Of a DNA stretch of 64,000 bases, positions 1-9,800 are shown one piece after another (within the stretch, counting starts at the first letter, position 1; the number at the start of each line of letters is the position of its first letter). The stretch spans positions 62,001 to 126,000 of the forward strand of contig NZ_JAABOQ010000004.1 of NCBI RefSeq assembly GCF_010671565.1, written 5' to 3'. The notes beneath the pieces were generated by a model. It was not told the origin of the DNA and did no database searches. It was given only the letters and a program-made list of their open reading frames with translations. The translations under genes were made by a program, and so were the position numbers. The stretch is from Spongiivirga citrea (GTDB lineage Bacteria > Bacteroidota > Bacteroidia > Flavobacteriales > Flavobacteriaceae).

Positions 1-1150
1 GATCAGTACCCAATGTAGCTTCTTCGGCATCGGTTAAACCATCACCGTCACTATCCGTAGCACAACTACTATCAGTTGTAAATGGATCACAGATATTATT
101 AGGATCACTAACGCCCGACGCTACAGCTGTAGTTGCAGGGTCATCTACTCCGTTTATTTCCTCTCCATCGTTTAATCCATCACCATCAGTGTCCGCTACA
201 TTAGGATCAGTACCTGCTGCTGCTTCTTCATCGTTGGTCAAGCCATCTCCGTCTGCATCGCAAGTACCTGCAGTGTTATCAGGTGAGCAAGGATCAGTGT
301 TGGTCGCATCACCTTGATCTGCCACGCCATCACCATCAGTATCTGTAGTTGTACTTTCTAGAGCATCGATAATTCCATCGCCATCGGTATCGGTCGGATT
401 ATTTACATCCCCAACTACTTCTGCTCCGTCATTAATACCATCTCCATCGCTATCTGCATTATTAGGATCAGTACCCAATGTAGCTTCTTCGGTATTGGTC
501 AGCCCGTCATTATCTGCATCACAATTCCCTACGGTGTTATCAGGAGAACATGCATCTAAGGCATCACTGGTGCCTGTGGCTACTATGGGCGTTGCAGGAT
601 CGTCTACTCCATTGATCTCTTCTCCATCGTTAAGTCCGTCGCCATCACTATCGGCCACATTGGGATCAGTGCCTGCAGTAGCTTCTTCGGTATTGGTCAG
701 CCCGTCATTATCTGCATCACAATTCCCTACGGTGTTATCAGGAGAACATGCATCTAAGGCATCACTGGTGCCTGTCGCTACTATGGGCGTTGCAGGATCG
801 TCTACTCCATTGATCTCTTCTCCATCGTTAAGTCCGTCGCCATCACTATCGGCCACATTGGGATCAGTGCCTGCAGTAGCTTCTTCGGTATTGGTCAGCC
901 CGTCATTATCTGCATCACAATTCCCTACGGTGTTATCAGGAGAACATGCATCTAAGGCATCACTGGTGCCTGTCGCTACTATGGGCGTTGCAGGATCGTC
1001 TACTCCATTGATCTCTTCACCATCATTAAGTCCGTCGCCATCACTATCGGCCACATTGGGATCAGTGCCTGCAGTAGCTTCTTCGGTATTGGTCAGCCCG
1101 TCATTATCTGCATCACAATTCCCTACGGTGTTATCAGGAGAACATGCATC
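1..1150 (-). pseudogene. Downstream, frame-shifted part of thrombospondin type-3 repeat protein (cut by left edge)
   Basis: Reading the minus strand from about 1150 to 1 gives an uninterrupted series of calcium-binding thrombospondin type-3 repeats (D-x-D-x-D-G motifs such as [13 protein letters not shown] and [12 protein letters not shown]). It is in a different frame from the start of the same gene (1134..3158), because the repeat unit at 1059-1185 lacks 71 bp. It has no start codon of its own and runs off the left edge, so the C-terminus, which in such flavobacterial proteins often carries a type IX secretion signal, is not visible. It could be a true pseudogene, or one intact gene damaged by an assembly error in the repeat. 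The frame and repeats are clear; the status is not. Confidence 0.7.
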
Positions 1151-1663
1151 TATTAAGTCCGTCGCCATCACTATCGGCCACATTGGGATCAGTGCCTGCA
1201 GTAGCTTCTTCGGTATTGGTCAGCCCGTCATTATCTGCATCACAATTCCCTACGGTGTTATCAGGAGAACATGCATCTAAGGCATCACTGGTGCCTGTCG
1301 CTACTATGGGCGTTGCAGGATCGTCTACTCCATTGATCTCTTCACCATCGTTAAGTCCGTCGCCATCACTATCGGCCACATTGGGATCAGTGCCTGCAGT
1401 AGCTTCTTCGGTATTGGTCAGCCCGTCATTATCTGCATCACAATTCCCTACGGTGTTATCAGGAGAACATGCATCTAAGGCATCACTGGTGCCTGTCGCT
1501 ACTATGGGCGTTGCAGGATCGTCTACTCCATTGATCTCTTCACCATCGTTAAGTCCGTCGCCATCACTATCGGCCACATTGGGATCAGTGCCTGCAGTAG
1601 CTTCTTCGGTATTGGTCAGCCCGTCATTATCTGCATCACAATTCCCTACGGTGTTATTAGGAA
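465..1663 (-). repeat. Tandem 198-bp repeat (66-residue TSP3 unit)
   Basis: Units begin at 465, 663, 861, 1059, 1186, 1384 and 1582, each marked by GGATCAGT on the + strand. The spacing is exactly 198 bp, except for the unit at 1059, which is 127 bp. The last unit is partial and diverges near 1663. Copies differ at only a few positions (for example CATCGTTAAG against CATCATTAAG). The 71-bp gap removes AAGGCATCAC...CTTCACCATC and breaks the reading frame. One unit codes for 66 residues with two calcium-binding segments. Confidence 0.95.
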
Positions 1664-3158
1664 TACAAGCATTTAATGGATCGGTATCCGTATTATCATT
1701 AACTCCATCTCCATCTGTGTCTACACTATAGGAATCTGTACCATTTGTTACTTCTGTACTATTAATAATTGTATCTCCATCACAATCTGCTGCCTGCCAG
1801 ATAGCATTCGCCGAATCATAACCGGTATATCCTGCAGACTGTACAGGTAAACAAGGATCATTTATTGCAGTATCAGTACTATCACCTACACCATCTCCAT
1901 CGGTATCGGTATCACAAGCATTAAAAAGAAGCGGATCTGTTACTTCTGCATTTGTTCCGGTATATCCATCTGTTCCTCCTGTTACCTGACCGTTTGCATC
2001 ATACCCCGTTCCAGCCAATTCTCCGGTTATGCTACTACTTTCCGTAAAACCAGCTTCGAGCACATCATTACAACCATCTCCATCACTATCAATATCTAAA
2101 TGATCGGCGGTTCCATCACCTCCAGCGTCAAATCCCGTTTGCACTAAACCATCTGCATCACCAATAGATGCATTAGCGTCATCATCATCGAGATATAAAG
2201 GCACACCATCAAAATCTGCATCTGTAGTTGGGTTTGGCCCACCTGTTTCTATTGTATCTAAAATACCATCATTGTCATCATCCAAATCATTTACATCATT
2301 AACACCATCTCCATCGGTATCAATGAAAGCATTCACAGCGGCATTAAATTGGTCATCAACCGTTGCGTAGTTTCCACCATTAACACCACCAATATCTGCC
2401 GCGGAATTTGCAAGAGCTGTTGCTCCAGAATTAGAAGTAGCTGCTATTAGTCTAAAATTAGAACTACTTGTTATACCGATGTCGGCCTGAGGCACAAAAA
2501 AGTCAATAAAAACAGGATCTCCAGAGCAGTTTGGATCATTATAAAGCGCATACGATTTTTGACGGTTAGAATTTACCGAATACGGCCCTCCATTTGCTGT
2601 AATTTGTGTTCCACTTGTTGTGCCATCAGTATCCAAGACGACTACATCTCCATTATTTTGATTGGAACAGATAACTTCCCTTTCAAAACCTGGATTACCA
2701 GAAATAGCATTTGGATCTTGATCCCCAAATAAATTATCGGTATCTATCAATACACTAAAACCAAAATTACCACTACCATCGGCAGCAATACGAAGCCTAA
2801 AAATCATATATCCATTCACATCATCGAAATAATAATATGAAGAATCAGAGTTGGTATTTGGGTCATCAACTAAATCGGTAAGATTGCACCCAGCCCCACC
2901 AGCATCACCATCGGGTTCTCCCTCCAATTGTGGAATTGGAATAAAGGGAATCTCAAAATCCTCGGAAGTAACAAATGCGCCTCCTGAAGCTGAAATAAAA
3001 TCATCATTATTGGGATCCATAGGATTGGATACACCAAGATTGGAAGTGTCAAAAATTTGCCCAGGAGTTTGCCCGATACTTACTGAGCTTATACCTAAAC
3101 ATAGTAAAAGAAATAGTGCTTTCTTTGATAAAAATGCAATAAAAGTAAACTTGTTCAT
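1134..3158 (-). CDS. Thrombospondin type-3 repeat surface protein, N-terminal part, ended early by frameshift
   Basis: The 674-residue frame starts with a signal peptide (hydrophobic residues about 12-29, ending at IGQ). A globular region of about 250 residues without calcium motifs follows, then D-x-D-x-D-G repeats ([30 protein letters not shown] and many more) from about residue 275 to the end. Proteins of this type bind calcium in rod-like repeats and are usually outer-membrane or secreted adhesins of gliding flavobacteria. The last residues (RCMFS, then stop) are an artefact of the shift at about 1150; the true protein continues in another frame to beyond the left edge. Repeat units near the 3' end are almost identical at DNA level, which points to recent expansion. 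The start is the only ATG in front of the signal peptide. Confidence 0.85.
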   Translation of the reverse strand: MNKFTFIAFLSKKALFLLLCLGISSVSIGQTPGQIFDTSNLGVSNPMDPNNDDFISASGGAFVTSEDFEIPFIPIPQLEGEPDGDAGGAGCNLTDLVDDPNTNSDSSYYYFDDVNGYMIFRLRIAADGSGNFGFSVLIDTDNLFGDQDPNAISGNPGFEREVICSNQNNGDVVVLDTDGTTSGTQITANGGPYSVNSNRQKSYALYNDPNCSGDPVFIDFFVPQADIGITSSSNFRLIAATSNSGATALANSAADIGGVNGGNYATVDDQFNAAVNAFIDTDGDGVNDVNDLDDDNDGILDTIETGGPNPTTDADFDGVPLYLDDDDANASIGDADGLVQTGFDAGGDGTADHLDIDSDGDGCNDVLEAGFTESSSITGELAGTGYDANGQVTGGTDGYTGTNAEVTDPLLFNACDTDTDGDGVGDSTDTAINDPCLPVQSAGYTGYDSANAIWQAADCDGDTIINSTEVTNGTDSYSVDTDGDGVNDNTDTDPLNACIPNNTVGNCDADNDGLTNTEEATAGTDPNVADSDGDGLNDGEEINGVDDPATPIVATGTSDALDACSPDNTVGNCDADNDGLTNTEEATAGTDPNVADSDGDGLNDGEEINGVDDPATPIVATGTSDALDACSPDNTVGNCDADNDGLTNTEEATAGTDPNVADSDGDGLNRCMFS

Positions 3159-3610
3159 AGCTATTTAGTACAAGTAAGATTTTGGAATTAAACTAATAAA
3201 GACCGAACTGAAAATAATCTACAATAATGATCCCAGGGGGAAAATAAATAAGTTTTTTGGCCTACACAAAGTTGTACGAAAAAAGATAGTCAAATCGATT
3301 AAATGTACGGTTTTAACGTCAAATATTATATTTAAGCCGTAAATTTTAAAAAGATTAATTATTCCTATTCATTTCCAAGAAATACGCAATGAATAAAATC
3401 AAATCAAAACATCAAGAATATTTTTTATGGCTAATTAATAAAATTGCTAGATACCATATTCATTTGATATATAGTTACCAGAGGCCTTTATAGCATATCA
3501 TTTTACTTCAATTAATGATTTAATTTATATTCATTTTATATGCCTAGATAAGGTCTGATAAACGTACAGCAAAAAAAGTGAATAATCGAACAAAGATGTT
3601 TGAAGAAGAA
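3159..3610. other. AT-rich intergenic region, no gene seen
   Basis: About 450 bases lie between the start of the TSP3 gene and the tRNA terminator. I see no convincing gene. An open frame of 34 codons at 3389-3493 (+) has no family likeness. No clear TAnnTTTG promoter could be placed for the TSP3 gene. Confidence 0.5.
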
Positions 3611-3636
3611 AAACCCGATGTTTTCACATCGGGTTT
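3611..3636 (-). terminator. Rho-independent terminator of tRNA-Met
   Basis: Perfect stem AAACCCGATG / CATCGGGTTT (3611-3620 and 3627-3636) with a 6-nt loop. On the minus strand the stem is followed by T-rich sequence just after the tRNA 3' end. Confidence 0.8.
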
Positions 3637-3638
3637 TG

Positions 3639-3712
3639 TAGCGAGAGGGGGGCACGATCCCCCGACCTCCGGGTTATGAATCCGACGCTCTAACCAGCTG
3701 AGCTACCTCGCC
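3639..3712 (-). tRNA. tRNA-Met (anticodon CAT)
   Basis: The minus strand folds as a 74-nt cloverleaf. The acceptor stem is GGCGAGG with TCTCGCT, the D arm contains AGCTCAGCTGGTTAGAGC, the anticodon loop is TTCATAA, and the T arm is GGGGG-ATCGTGC-CCCCC. The CCA end is not encoded. Two oddities: position 1-72 is G-U, and the pair closing the anticodon stem is A-C. A CAT anticodon can also belong to tRNA-Ile (lysidine-modified) or initiator tRNA. The elongator Met reading is preferred because the D arm and loop look like elongator Met and the three G-C pairs typical of initiator anticodon stems are absent. Confidence 0.9.
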
Positions 3713-3750
3713 AAAACGCTAATTCAATATACATACTGATTTAGCGGGTG

Positions 3751-3780
3751 CAAATATAAAAACATTATTATCTCAATCAA
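3751..3780 (-). promoter_or_regulatory. Promoter of tRNA-Met
   Basis: On the minus strand TTG (3780-3778) is followed after 19 bases by TATATTTG (3758-3751), an exact match to the Bacteroidota sigma-A pattern. The next bases are CACCCGC, the same as after the rpsF promoter. Confidence 0.8.
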
Positions 3781-3953
3781 AAAAACACCACTCTGTTTTT
3801 TTATTATTTAATCTTCCAAAATTGTATTGTAATTGTCTTCATAAAATAAGTAATTTAAGTTTTGGCATGCAAATTGAACATACCATGTAATTAAACCATA
3901 TGAGATTGAAAATGTCTTATAGTATATGACAAACCCATTTAAAACAAATAATT

Positions 3954-4121
3954 ATGGAAACGATTACAATTTTCAAGCAAGTATATGTTAAAGCATTTGA
4001 ACAACTTAAACAATATCAACTGTATGTCTTAAAAGGGCTATCTTATATAGTCCTAGCTGGTATTACCCTAGGAATTGCCGCATTTATATACCGAGTAAGT
4101 ACTGGCTTTTTCGTAATCTAG
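3954..4121 (+). CDS. Small single-span membrane protein, copy 1 of 3
   Basis: A 55-residue protein beginning METITIFKQVYVKAFEQL. A polar amphipathic N-terminal half (Y-x-x-A-F-x-x-L-K-x-Y-Q) is followed by one membrane span (about residues 31-45) and a short conserved tail, Y-R-V-S-T-G-F-F. It shares this plan with the next two genes (4225 and 4574), so all three are paralogues. It resembles small flavobacterial proteins carrying a DUF name (from memory possibly DUF6747; not verified). Function is unknown. It is the first gene of a + strand triplet that faces hisS at its end. Conservation of the pattern among three diverged copies makes coding very likely despite the size. Confidence 0.8.
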   Translation: METITIFKQVYVKAFEQLKQYQLYVLKGLSYIVLAGITLGIAAFIYRVSTGFFVI

Positions 4122-4152
4122 GCTATTCTCAAACGTCTTCACTGGGTGGCTA

Positions 4153-4200
4153 TTTCGCTAAGATTTGCATTTTATCGATAAAATATGTACTTTAGCGAAA
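4153..4200. promoter_or_regulatory. 48-bp palindrome between small-protein genes 1 and 2
   Basis: Arms TTTCGCTAA (4153-4161) and TTTAGCGAAA (4191-4200) enclose a perfect 16-bp palindrome, ATTTTATCGATAAAAT (4169-4184). The outer arms pair with only a few mismatches. A candidate promoter for gene 2 lies inside it: TTG (4165-4167), 20 bases, TACTTTAG (4188-4195). It could be an operator or an mRNA hairpin, but there is no T-run that would make it a plain terminator of gene 1. Confidence 0.65.
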
Positions 4201-4224
4201 CCTTAATCTTAAAACCCATTTGTT

Positions 4225-4392
4225 ATGGAGACATTTTTACACCTAAGAAACCTGTATAATCAGGCGTTTGAGAACTTAAAAAATTACCAGCGGGTAGTTT
4301 TTAAAATTACTAGCAGTTTTTTATTGCTGGTGATAGCAGCAAGTATTGTTGCAATATTTTATCAACTCTTTACTGGTTATTTTACCATGTAA
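4225..4392 (+). CDS. Small single-span membrane protein, copy 2 of 3
   Basis: A 55-residue protein beginning METFLHLRNLYNQAFENL. It shows the same pattern as its neighbours: L-Y-x-x-A-F-x-x-L-K-x-Y-Q, then K-I-T at the membrane border, one hydrophobic span (about 31-46), and an ending Y-Q-L-F-T-G-Y-F. It is paralogous to the genes at 3954 and 4574. The ATG is 30 bp after the candidate TACTTTAG element within the 48-bp palindrome, and a strong hairpin terminator follows at 4418. It therefore looks separately transcribed. Function unknown. Confidence 0.8.
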   Translation: METFLHLRNLYNQAFENLKNYQRVVFKITSSFLLLVIAASIVAIFYQLFTGYFTM

Positions 4393-4417
4393 TACCAGAA
4401 CCTATGTAAACCGAAAG

Positions 4418-4458
4418 TCGGCTATAAGTTGTTAACAAACTATAGCCGATTTTTAATT
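4418..4458 (+). terminator. Terminator after small-protein gene 2
   Basis: Stem TCGGCTATA (4418-4426) with TATAGCCGA (4441-4449), a loop containing the palindrome TTGTTAACAA, then TTTTTAATTTT. It lies 26 bp after the stop codon. Confidence 0.8.
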
Positions 4459-4573
4459 TTATACAAAATCTTAGCATCCAAAATGTTATATTAGCCGTAG
4501 ATATACTAAAATCGATGATTTTGTGTTATTAAAATAGACACTATTGGTTTATTGTATTATTTAATTTGGGGCT

Positions 4574-4735
4574 ATGCAAACATTAACTTATTTCAAGAAT
4601 CTTTACAAGAATGCTTTTAGCGATTTAAAACCGTTACAAGCCATTATCTTCAAACTTGCAACAGCGTTTATTTTTATAGTATTAATCGCTGGGGTAATTG
4701 CTGTTTTTAAAAGACTACTTACGGGCTATTTATAG
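4574..4735 (+). CDS. Small single-span membrane protein, copy 3 of 3
   Basis: A 53-residue protein beginning MQTLTYFKNLYKNAFSDL. It has F-K-N-L-Y-K-N-A-F-x-x-L-K, one membrane span (about residues 28-45) and the tail F-K-R-L-L-T-G-Y-L. It is the third paralogue of the triplet, separated from copy 2 by a terminator. It ends 4 bp before the stop of the convergent hisS, leaving no room for a terminator between them. AAAATCGATGATTTT lies about 60 bp upstream and resembles the centre of the palindrome at 4169. Function unknown. Confidence 0.78.
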   Translation: MQTLTYFKNLYKNAFSDLKPLQAIIFKLATAFIFIVLIAGVIAVFKRLLTGYL

Positions 4736-4739
4736 ACCT

Positions 4740-6113
4740 TTAGCTTTTCAAGATAGATTCCATGGTACTATAGTCAACTGACTCTTGTTCGCCAGAAATC
4801 ATATTCTTTAACGTATACTTATTATTGTTCATTTCTTGCTCGCCTACGAGCACGGTAAATGACACCTCGCTTTTGTTAGCGTAATTTAACTGCTTTTTCA
4901 TTTTAGAAGCATCAGGGTATAATGCTGCACTTATCCCATTTTCGCGAAGCTGTTTAATCGCTTTAGTAGCATACAACGCTTCCTTTTCTCCAAAATTGAT
5001 GAATAATGCCTTAATTCCTTTGTTAACAGATTCTGGAAATAGCCCTAGCTCTTCCAACACTAGATAAATTCTATCCAAGCCAAATGAAATCCCTACACCA
5101 CTAATACCTTTAAGTCCAAAAATACCGGTAAGGTCGTCATATCGGCCACCACCACCAATAGATCCCATGGCCACACCTTCTGGAGCCGCTACTTCAAAAA
5201 TTGCTCCGGTATAGTAGTTTAGACCACGAGCTAGGGTAACATCAATATCAAGTTTTGATGATTTTAATCCTATTGATTCAATTGCATTAAAAATAAACTG
5301 CAACTCTTTTACTCCTTGCGTTCCTTCTTCACTACCCGAAAGTAATCCTCCTAGCTTTTCTAACTTTTCCTGATTGGTTCCCGTTAACTCAAATAAAGGT
5401 TGCATTTTACTTATTGAAGCTTCAGAAATACCTTTGGAAAGCATCTCCGTCTTAACCTTCTCCTCTCCTATCTTATCTAACTTATCTAAAGCAACTGTAA
5501 AATCGATTAGCTTGTCCTTCGCCCCCATCACTTCAGCAAAACCAGATAAGATCTTACGGTTATTCATTTTGATGATCACACCGTTTAATTTCAAATCAGA
5601 AAAAACAGCATCATACAATTGTACAAAATCGATTTCTTGCCACAAAGACGCACTCCCAACAACATCGGCATCACATTGATAAAACTCTCTAAATCGACCT
5701 TTTTGTGGCCTATCTGCTCGCCAAACTGGCTGTATTTGATAGCGTTTAAATGGAAAATCAATCTCATTTTGGTGTTGGACCACATAGCGTGCAAATGGAA
5801 CAGTCAAATCGTAGCGCAAGGCCTTTTCTGATATTTGACTAGTAATTCCTTGGGAATCTTTATGCTGCAGTACTTTCTCATCCACCTTTTTTAGAAAATC
5901 ACCAGAGTTCAAAATTTTAAATATCAAGCGATCCCCTTCTTCACCATATTTTCCCATGAGTGTCGAAGAATTTTCAAACGAAGGTGTCTCAATTGGCTGA
6001 AACCCAAACAAACCAAACTGATGTTTGATTGTTTGTATGATATAGTTTCTTTTTGCCACCTCCTCTGGTGAAAAATCTCGTGTTCCTTTCGGTACTGATG
6101 GTTTTTGAGCCAT
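4740..6113 (-). CDS. hisS: Histidine--tRNA ligase
   Basis: This 457-residue class II aminoacyl-tRNA synthetase charges tRNA-His with histidine in the cytoplasm. The N-terminus [10 protein letters not shown] is typical of the family. Motif 2 lies at about residues 124-150 ([13 protein letters not shown], then [12 protein letters not shown]). The histidine-binding segment is [14 protein letters not shown], and motif 3 is [10 protein letters not shown]. The last ~95 residues form the anticodon-binding domain ([18 protein letters not shown]). The length is usual. It is preceded on the same strand by a small conserved gene (6276-6752), with a spacer holding short repeats. Confidence 0.97.
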   Translation of the reverse strand: MAQKPSVPKGTRDFSPEEVAKRNYIIQTIKHQFGLFGFQPIETPSFENSSTLMGKYGEEGDRLIFKILNSGDFLKKVDEKVLQHKDSQGITSQISEKALRYDLTVPFARYVVQHQNEIDFPFKRYQIQPVWRADRPQKGRFREFYQCDADVVGSASLWQEIDFVQLYDAVFSDLKLNGVIIKMNNRKILSGFAEVMGAKDKLIDFTVALDKLDKIGEEKVKTEMLSKGISEASISKMQPLFELTGTNQEKLEKLGGLLSGSEEGTQGVKELQFIFNAIESIGLKSSKLDIDVTLARGLNYYTGAIFEVAAPEGVAMGSIGGGGRYDDLTGIFGLKGISGVGISFGLDRIYLVLEELGLFPESVNKGIKALFINFGEKEALYATKAIKQLRENGISAALYPDASKMKKQLNYANKSEVSFTVLVGEQEMNNNKYTLKNMISGEQESVDYSTMESILKS

Positions 6114-6151
6114 TTTTTAATAGTTACTTGTGTACTGCTTTCTCAAACGTT

Positions 6152-6198
6152 CTCGATACATTTTCCTTCGTCCCTCGGAAAACACTCGAACTGACATC
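6152..6198. repeat. Dispersed palindrome-type intergenic repeat, copy A
   Basis: CTCGATACA, then TTTCCTTCG, CCTC, GAAAACACTCGAACTGACAT. The same string, slightly altered, recurs at 23336-23393 (with an inverted partner at 23236) and at 29445-29499. It lies between two minus-strand genes and codes for nothing. Confidence 0.75.
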
Positions 6199-6243
6199 GA
6201 ACTTGAAAAACTTATCTATTTCTATATTCTCTGTTCTCTTTTC

Positions 6244-6270
6244 TTGCTTCTTGCTTCTTGCTTCTTGCTT
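6244..6270. repeat. Short tandem repeat (7-bp unit CTTGCTT)
   Basis: CTTGCTT occurs three times in a row plus a partial copy, directly before the end of the next gene. It is a simple slippage-prone tract and no function is apparent. Confidence 0.7.
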
Positions 6271-6275
6271 CAAAG

Positions 6276-6752
6276 TTAATCCACATTAATCAACTGATCG
6301 AACCAGTTGAATAAATCTCCCTTCGTAATTACAGCGCCTTTTTTGATCAAGTCAAAACTGTCTTTATTCTTATCAGCTGAATACCCTTTCGAGGCGGTCA
6401 TCATTTCTACCTGATCAGTCAAAAAATTCTCTTTAAACCAAGCAAAACCTTCCGTGGTTGTCAAATCCTTACTTGGGTTTAATACTTTCACGGCTATCAG
6501 TCGCATTTCATTATCATCTAAAAAGAATAAATGCATCTGACTTGCTGATATGTTTTCAAGATACTCCACTCTATTTAAAACACCTTCCCAAATAAGATCG
6601 CTAAATACGTCTAGCTCTTGTTCTGCAACTTCAGGTTTATTCTTCTTAATATCATTCCATTCATCAACTGTAATGGATTGTGTAGCCAAGAAATTAATAA
6701 ACTCTTGGTGTAATTCTTCAAACTGTTCTTTTGTTAATCGCTCGTACTTCAT
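6276..6752 (-). CDS. Conserved flavobacterial protein, DUF6495-like
   Basis: A 158-residue soluble protein with no signal peptide or membrane span, beginning MKYERLTKEQFEELHQEF. The acidic, helix-rich sequence matches my memory of a short family found next to hisS in Flavobacteriaceae (DUF6495; name not verified). No catalytic motif is visible. A TACTTTTG element at 6780-6773 on the minus strand lies just upstream, overlapping the terminator of the receptor gene, so transcription may start there. It is probably cotranscribed with hisS, 162 bp downstream. Function unknown. Confidence 0.8.
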   Translation of the reverse strand: MKYERLTKEQFEELHQEFINFLATQSITVDEWNDIKKNKPEVAEQELDVFSDLIWEGVLNRVEYLENISASQMHLFFLDDNEMRLIAVKVLNPSKDLTTTEGFAWFKENFLTDQVEMMTASKGYSADKNKDSFDLIKKGAVITKGDLFNWFDQLINVD

Positions 6753-6779
6753 GCCTTCATTTATAATCGCTGCAAAAGT

Positions 6780-6811
6780 AAAAAGGCTATGCGATTATGC
6801 ACAGCCTTTTT
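6780..6811 (-). terminator. Terminator of the TonB-dependent receptor gene
   Basis: Stem AAAAAGGCT (6780-6788) with AGCCTTTTT (6803-6811), and an inner TGC/GCA pair. On the minus strand it follows the receptor stop codon at 6895. Confidence 0.75.
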
Positions 6812-6894
6812 AATTATTTATTTGATACGAACATCAATCTCATTAAACCTAAAAACGTCCCTCTTGCGCTAGGAATACTTGCCAGCTTAATTTC

Positions 6895-9800
6895 TTACTG
6901 AAAGATGTAACGAACTCCAACTTGTGCTCTCCATCTCGACAATAATGCCGTGTTTGCAGAGAAGGTGTCTGTTTGACCTGGATCGAATGTAAAGGTCGGT
7001 TCGTTAGTTGCAGCATCAACTGTTACCCCAAGTACTTGATCAAAAACTGGCTGATCGATAACACCCCATTCTGAATTCAACAGGTTTCCAAAATTTAAGA
7101 CATCTAAGCTTATTTGAAACTTATTTCCTTCGCTTACTTTAATATCTTGAAGTACTTTAATATCCCAACTACTTCTCCAAGGCGCTAAAGCTCCGTAGCG
7201 CTCAGCATAGTTACCACGATTATCACTTAAATAATCATCTTGTTGAATAAAACGCTCAAAGGCTTCTGCTTGACCAGCTCCTGAGAAGTTCATTTGACCT
7301 ACTTCTCCGGCAGTCGGTATGTATAAAAGATCATTAATTGAAGATCCGTCACCGTTAATATCACCACCATATATGTAGTTAAAACGACCACCTTGTGCAT
7401 ACTCAAAGAAGGTAGAAATGGTAGTTCCTGTCTTAAATTCTTTAGAAATCACACCAATTAAACGATGGGTGTCACCATATCTTGAAAAGGAAAGTTGATC
7501 ATTATTGGCGTTTCCAACAATGGCATTACCCGCAAACGCATCACCAGTAATCTCAGCATCCACTGAATTCACTTCTTTTGCATTTAAATACGAATATGCC
7601 ATCATCGCATACAATCCGCTGTCCCAAGTTTTCTGAGCTTTTACCGATGCATTAATGATACGACCTTGATCAGAATTTGTAAATACGAATGCATTTGTCG
7701 GTCCGCCAAATATTTGAGAACGGTCACTTGGTACATAAACGGCTCTATTATCTCCTGGAGCATTTAATGTCTGACTTGGTAATCCTAATCCCCAGTTTTG
7801 AACATGAGCTGCATTTAAGTCTTTTGTATATGAAGCATCAGCCGTAAGGATTAATCCGTTATCGAATGCTTTATCAACGCCAATATTTGTTCTCCAAACT
7901 TGTGGCCACTGAAATTCAGGATCTACTACTTGATAAAAGAAGAAATCGACACCTTGTACCTGGTTCCCTAACCATACAAATGGGAATCGACCTGTAAATA
8001 ATCCAGAACCACCGCGCAATTGCAAAGTGTTGTCTCCTTTTACATCCCAGTTAAAACCAACTCTTGGCGATGCCAAAAATTTATTATTTGGTAATTGCTC
8101 TGAATCAATGAAACGTGGCTCACCATTATCAGGATTGAAGTATTGAATTGAAGGAATATAAGTCCCGTTAGAACCGCCTTTTCTATCAATATTCTCACGA
8201 ATTTTTTCAGCTGTATCAAAATACAATGGCTTGTCAAAACGAACACCATATGTCAATTTAAAATCTTCTGTAACATCCCATTGATCTTGAGCGTAGAAAG
8301 ATAATTGTCCAACATTAGTTTCAGCCAACGACCAGCCTCCAGGATTTCCTGTTCCAATAGCATTATTGTTATTGTTTGTCGCAATAGCAGCATTAAATGC
8401 AGCCTGTAGGGCACCAGAATCGGCAAAATTCTGAAAATCGGTTATCATGGTGGTCGGGAAGAATACTCCTTGTGCACCGTAAGCCCCTAAATTAAAAGAG
8501 TTGTCAAATTGGAACTTTTCAAAAGAAAAACCGACCGTAAAAGTATGGTTCCCTTGAAAGAAGTTCATATTATCAGTAATTTGAAATACCTTTTGATCAA
8601 GCCTATTGTTGATTGAAAATGGTTCATGACCAGCAATAATATAGTTAGAGCTACCAGTTGCATCAAGAATTGTAATACTTGGCGCTGGCGATGAAAACGG
8701 ATTTCTAAAATCATCAAAGTGTGTGTAACCAACTTGTAGTTTATTGGTAGTCGTTTCTGACAAGGTCGAGTTTAATTCCAATTGAACTGACTGGATGTTG
8801 TTGTTGATTTCATATCCTGCATTTTCGAACTGAAGCGTTGCCTGGCTAGGCCCTCTAAATGTAATTGCATTTCGGTTTGCAGGCAATCCTCTTGATGCAT
8901 TTAAGAAGTTATAAATTAATGCCAATCTATTATTGTCATTAATATTCCAATCTAGCTTAAAAATACCTTTAGTTGATTCTGAATCAAAATTGAAGTTTTC
9001 AAAAGCGCCTGGATTGTAAAAAATATCGTTTCCTTGAGCATCTTGCCCAACTACTACTTGACGCAAAATATTATCTACTAATTGCAAATCTGATAAGGTA
9101 ACACGAGATTCATTAATCGCTCCTGTGCCTCTATTTGGTGTAAAACCTGTACCTAATTCAGTGCGCTCATCCCTTTCAAAATTTGCGAAGAAGAACAATT
9201 TGTCCTTAATAATCGGTCCGCCAATGCTAACACCATACTGTGTCTGTTCTAAACCAGTCTTAGTAACATCATCCCCATTAATTTTACCTCCGGTAAGGTC
9301 GTCATTTCTAAAAAAGCCATAAACAGTACCTTTAAATTGGTTGGTACCACTCTTGGTTACCGCATTTACGGATGCACCAGTAAACCCAGATTGTGTAACA
9401 TCGTATGGTGCAGTCGTTACTTGAATTTGCTCAATTGCTTCAATAGAAATTGGAGTCGCATTGGTTTGTCCTCCTGGTTGTGCAGCATCTAGTCCAAAAG
9501 GGTTATTAAAAATCGCTCCATCTAGCGAGAAATTGTTGTATTGATCATTTCGACCACCGAAAGAACCCGCACTTGCAGTAGGTTCTAGACGAGTAAAATC
9601 GTTAGTCGATCGTGAAATAGTTGGTAAACGGGTTAGCTCTCTTCTTCCAACACTTGTTTCTGCACCGGTGCGGTCATTCCCAAAAGTTCCTGTTTGATCT
9701 CCTGTCAATACAACCTCATCAAGTTGTGCAGCATCTGAAGTCATCGTTGCATCAACATTATAAGTCTTACCTAACGTTAAATAGACATCGGTATATTCTT

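Noticed and set aside
465-1663. Regular repeats that could be taken for a CRISPR array
   Set aside because: The unit is 198 bp without unique spacers, and it codes for TSP3 motifs.
495-1731. Two long + strand open frames rich in Ser/Pro/Leu over the repeat
   Set aside because: They are mirror frames of the TSP3 repeat. The minus strand has the calcium-binding motifs and the signal peptide; the + strand frames have no start signal or known pattern.
3389-3493. 34-codon open frame on the + strand
   Set aside because: No likeness to the small membrane proteins downstream, no promoter, and random in composition.
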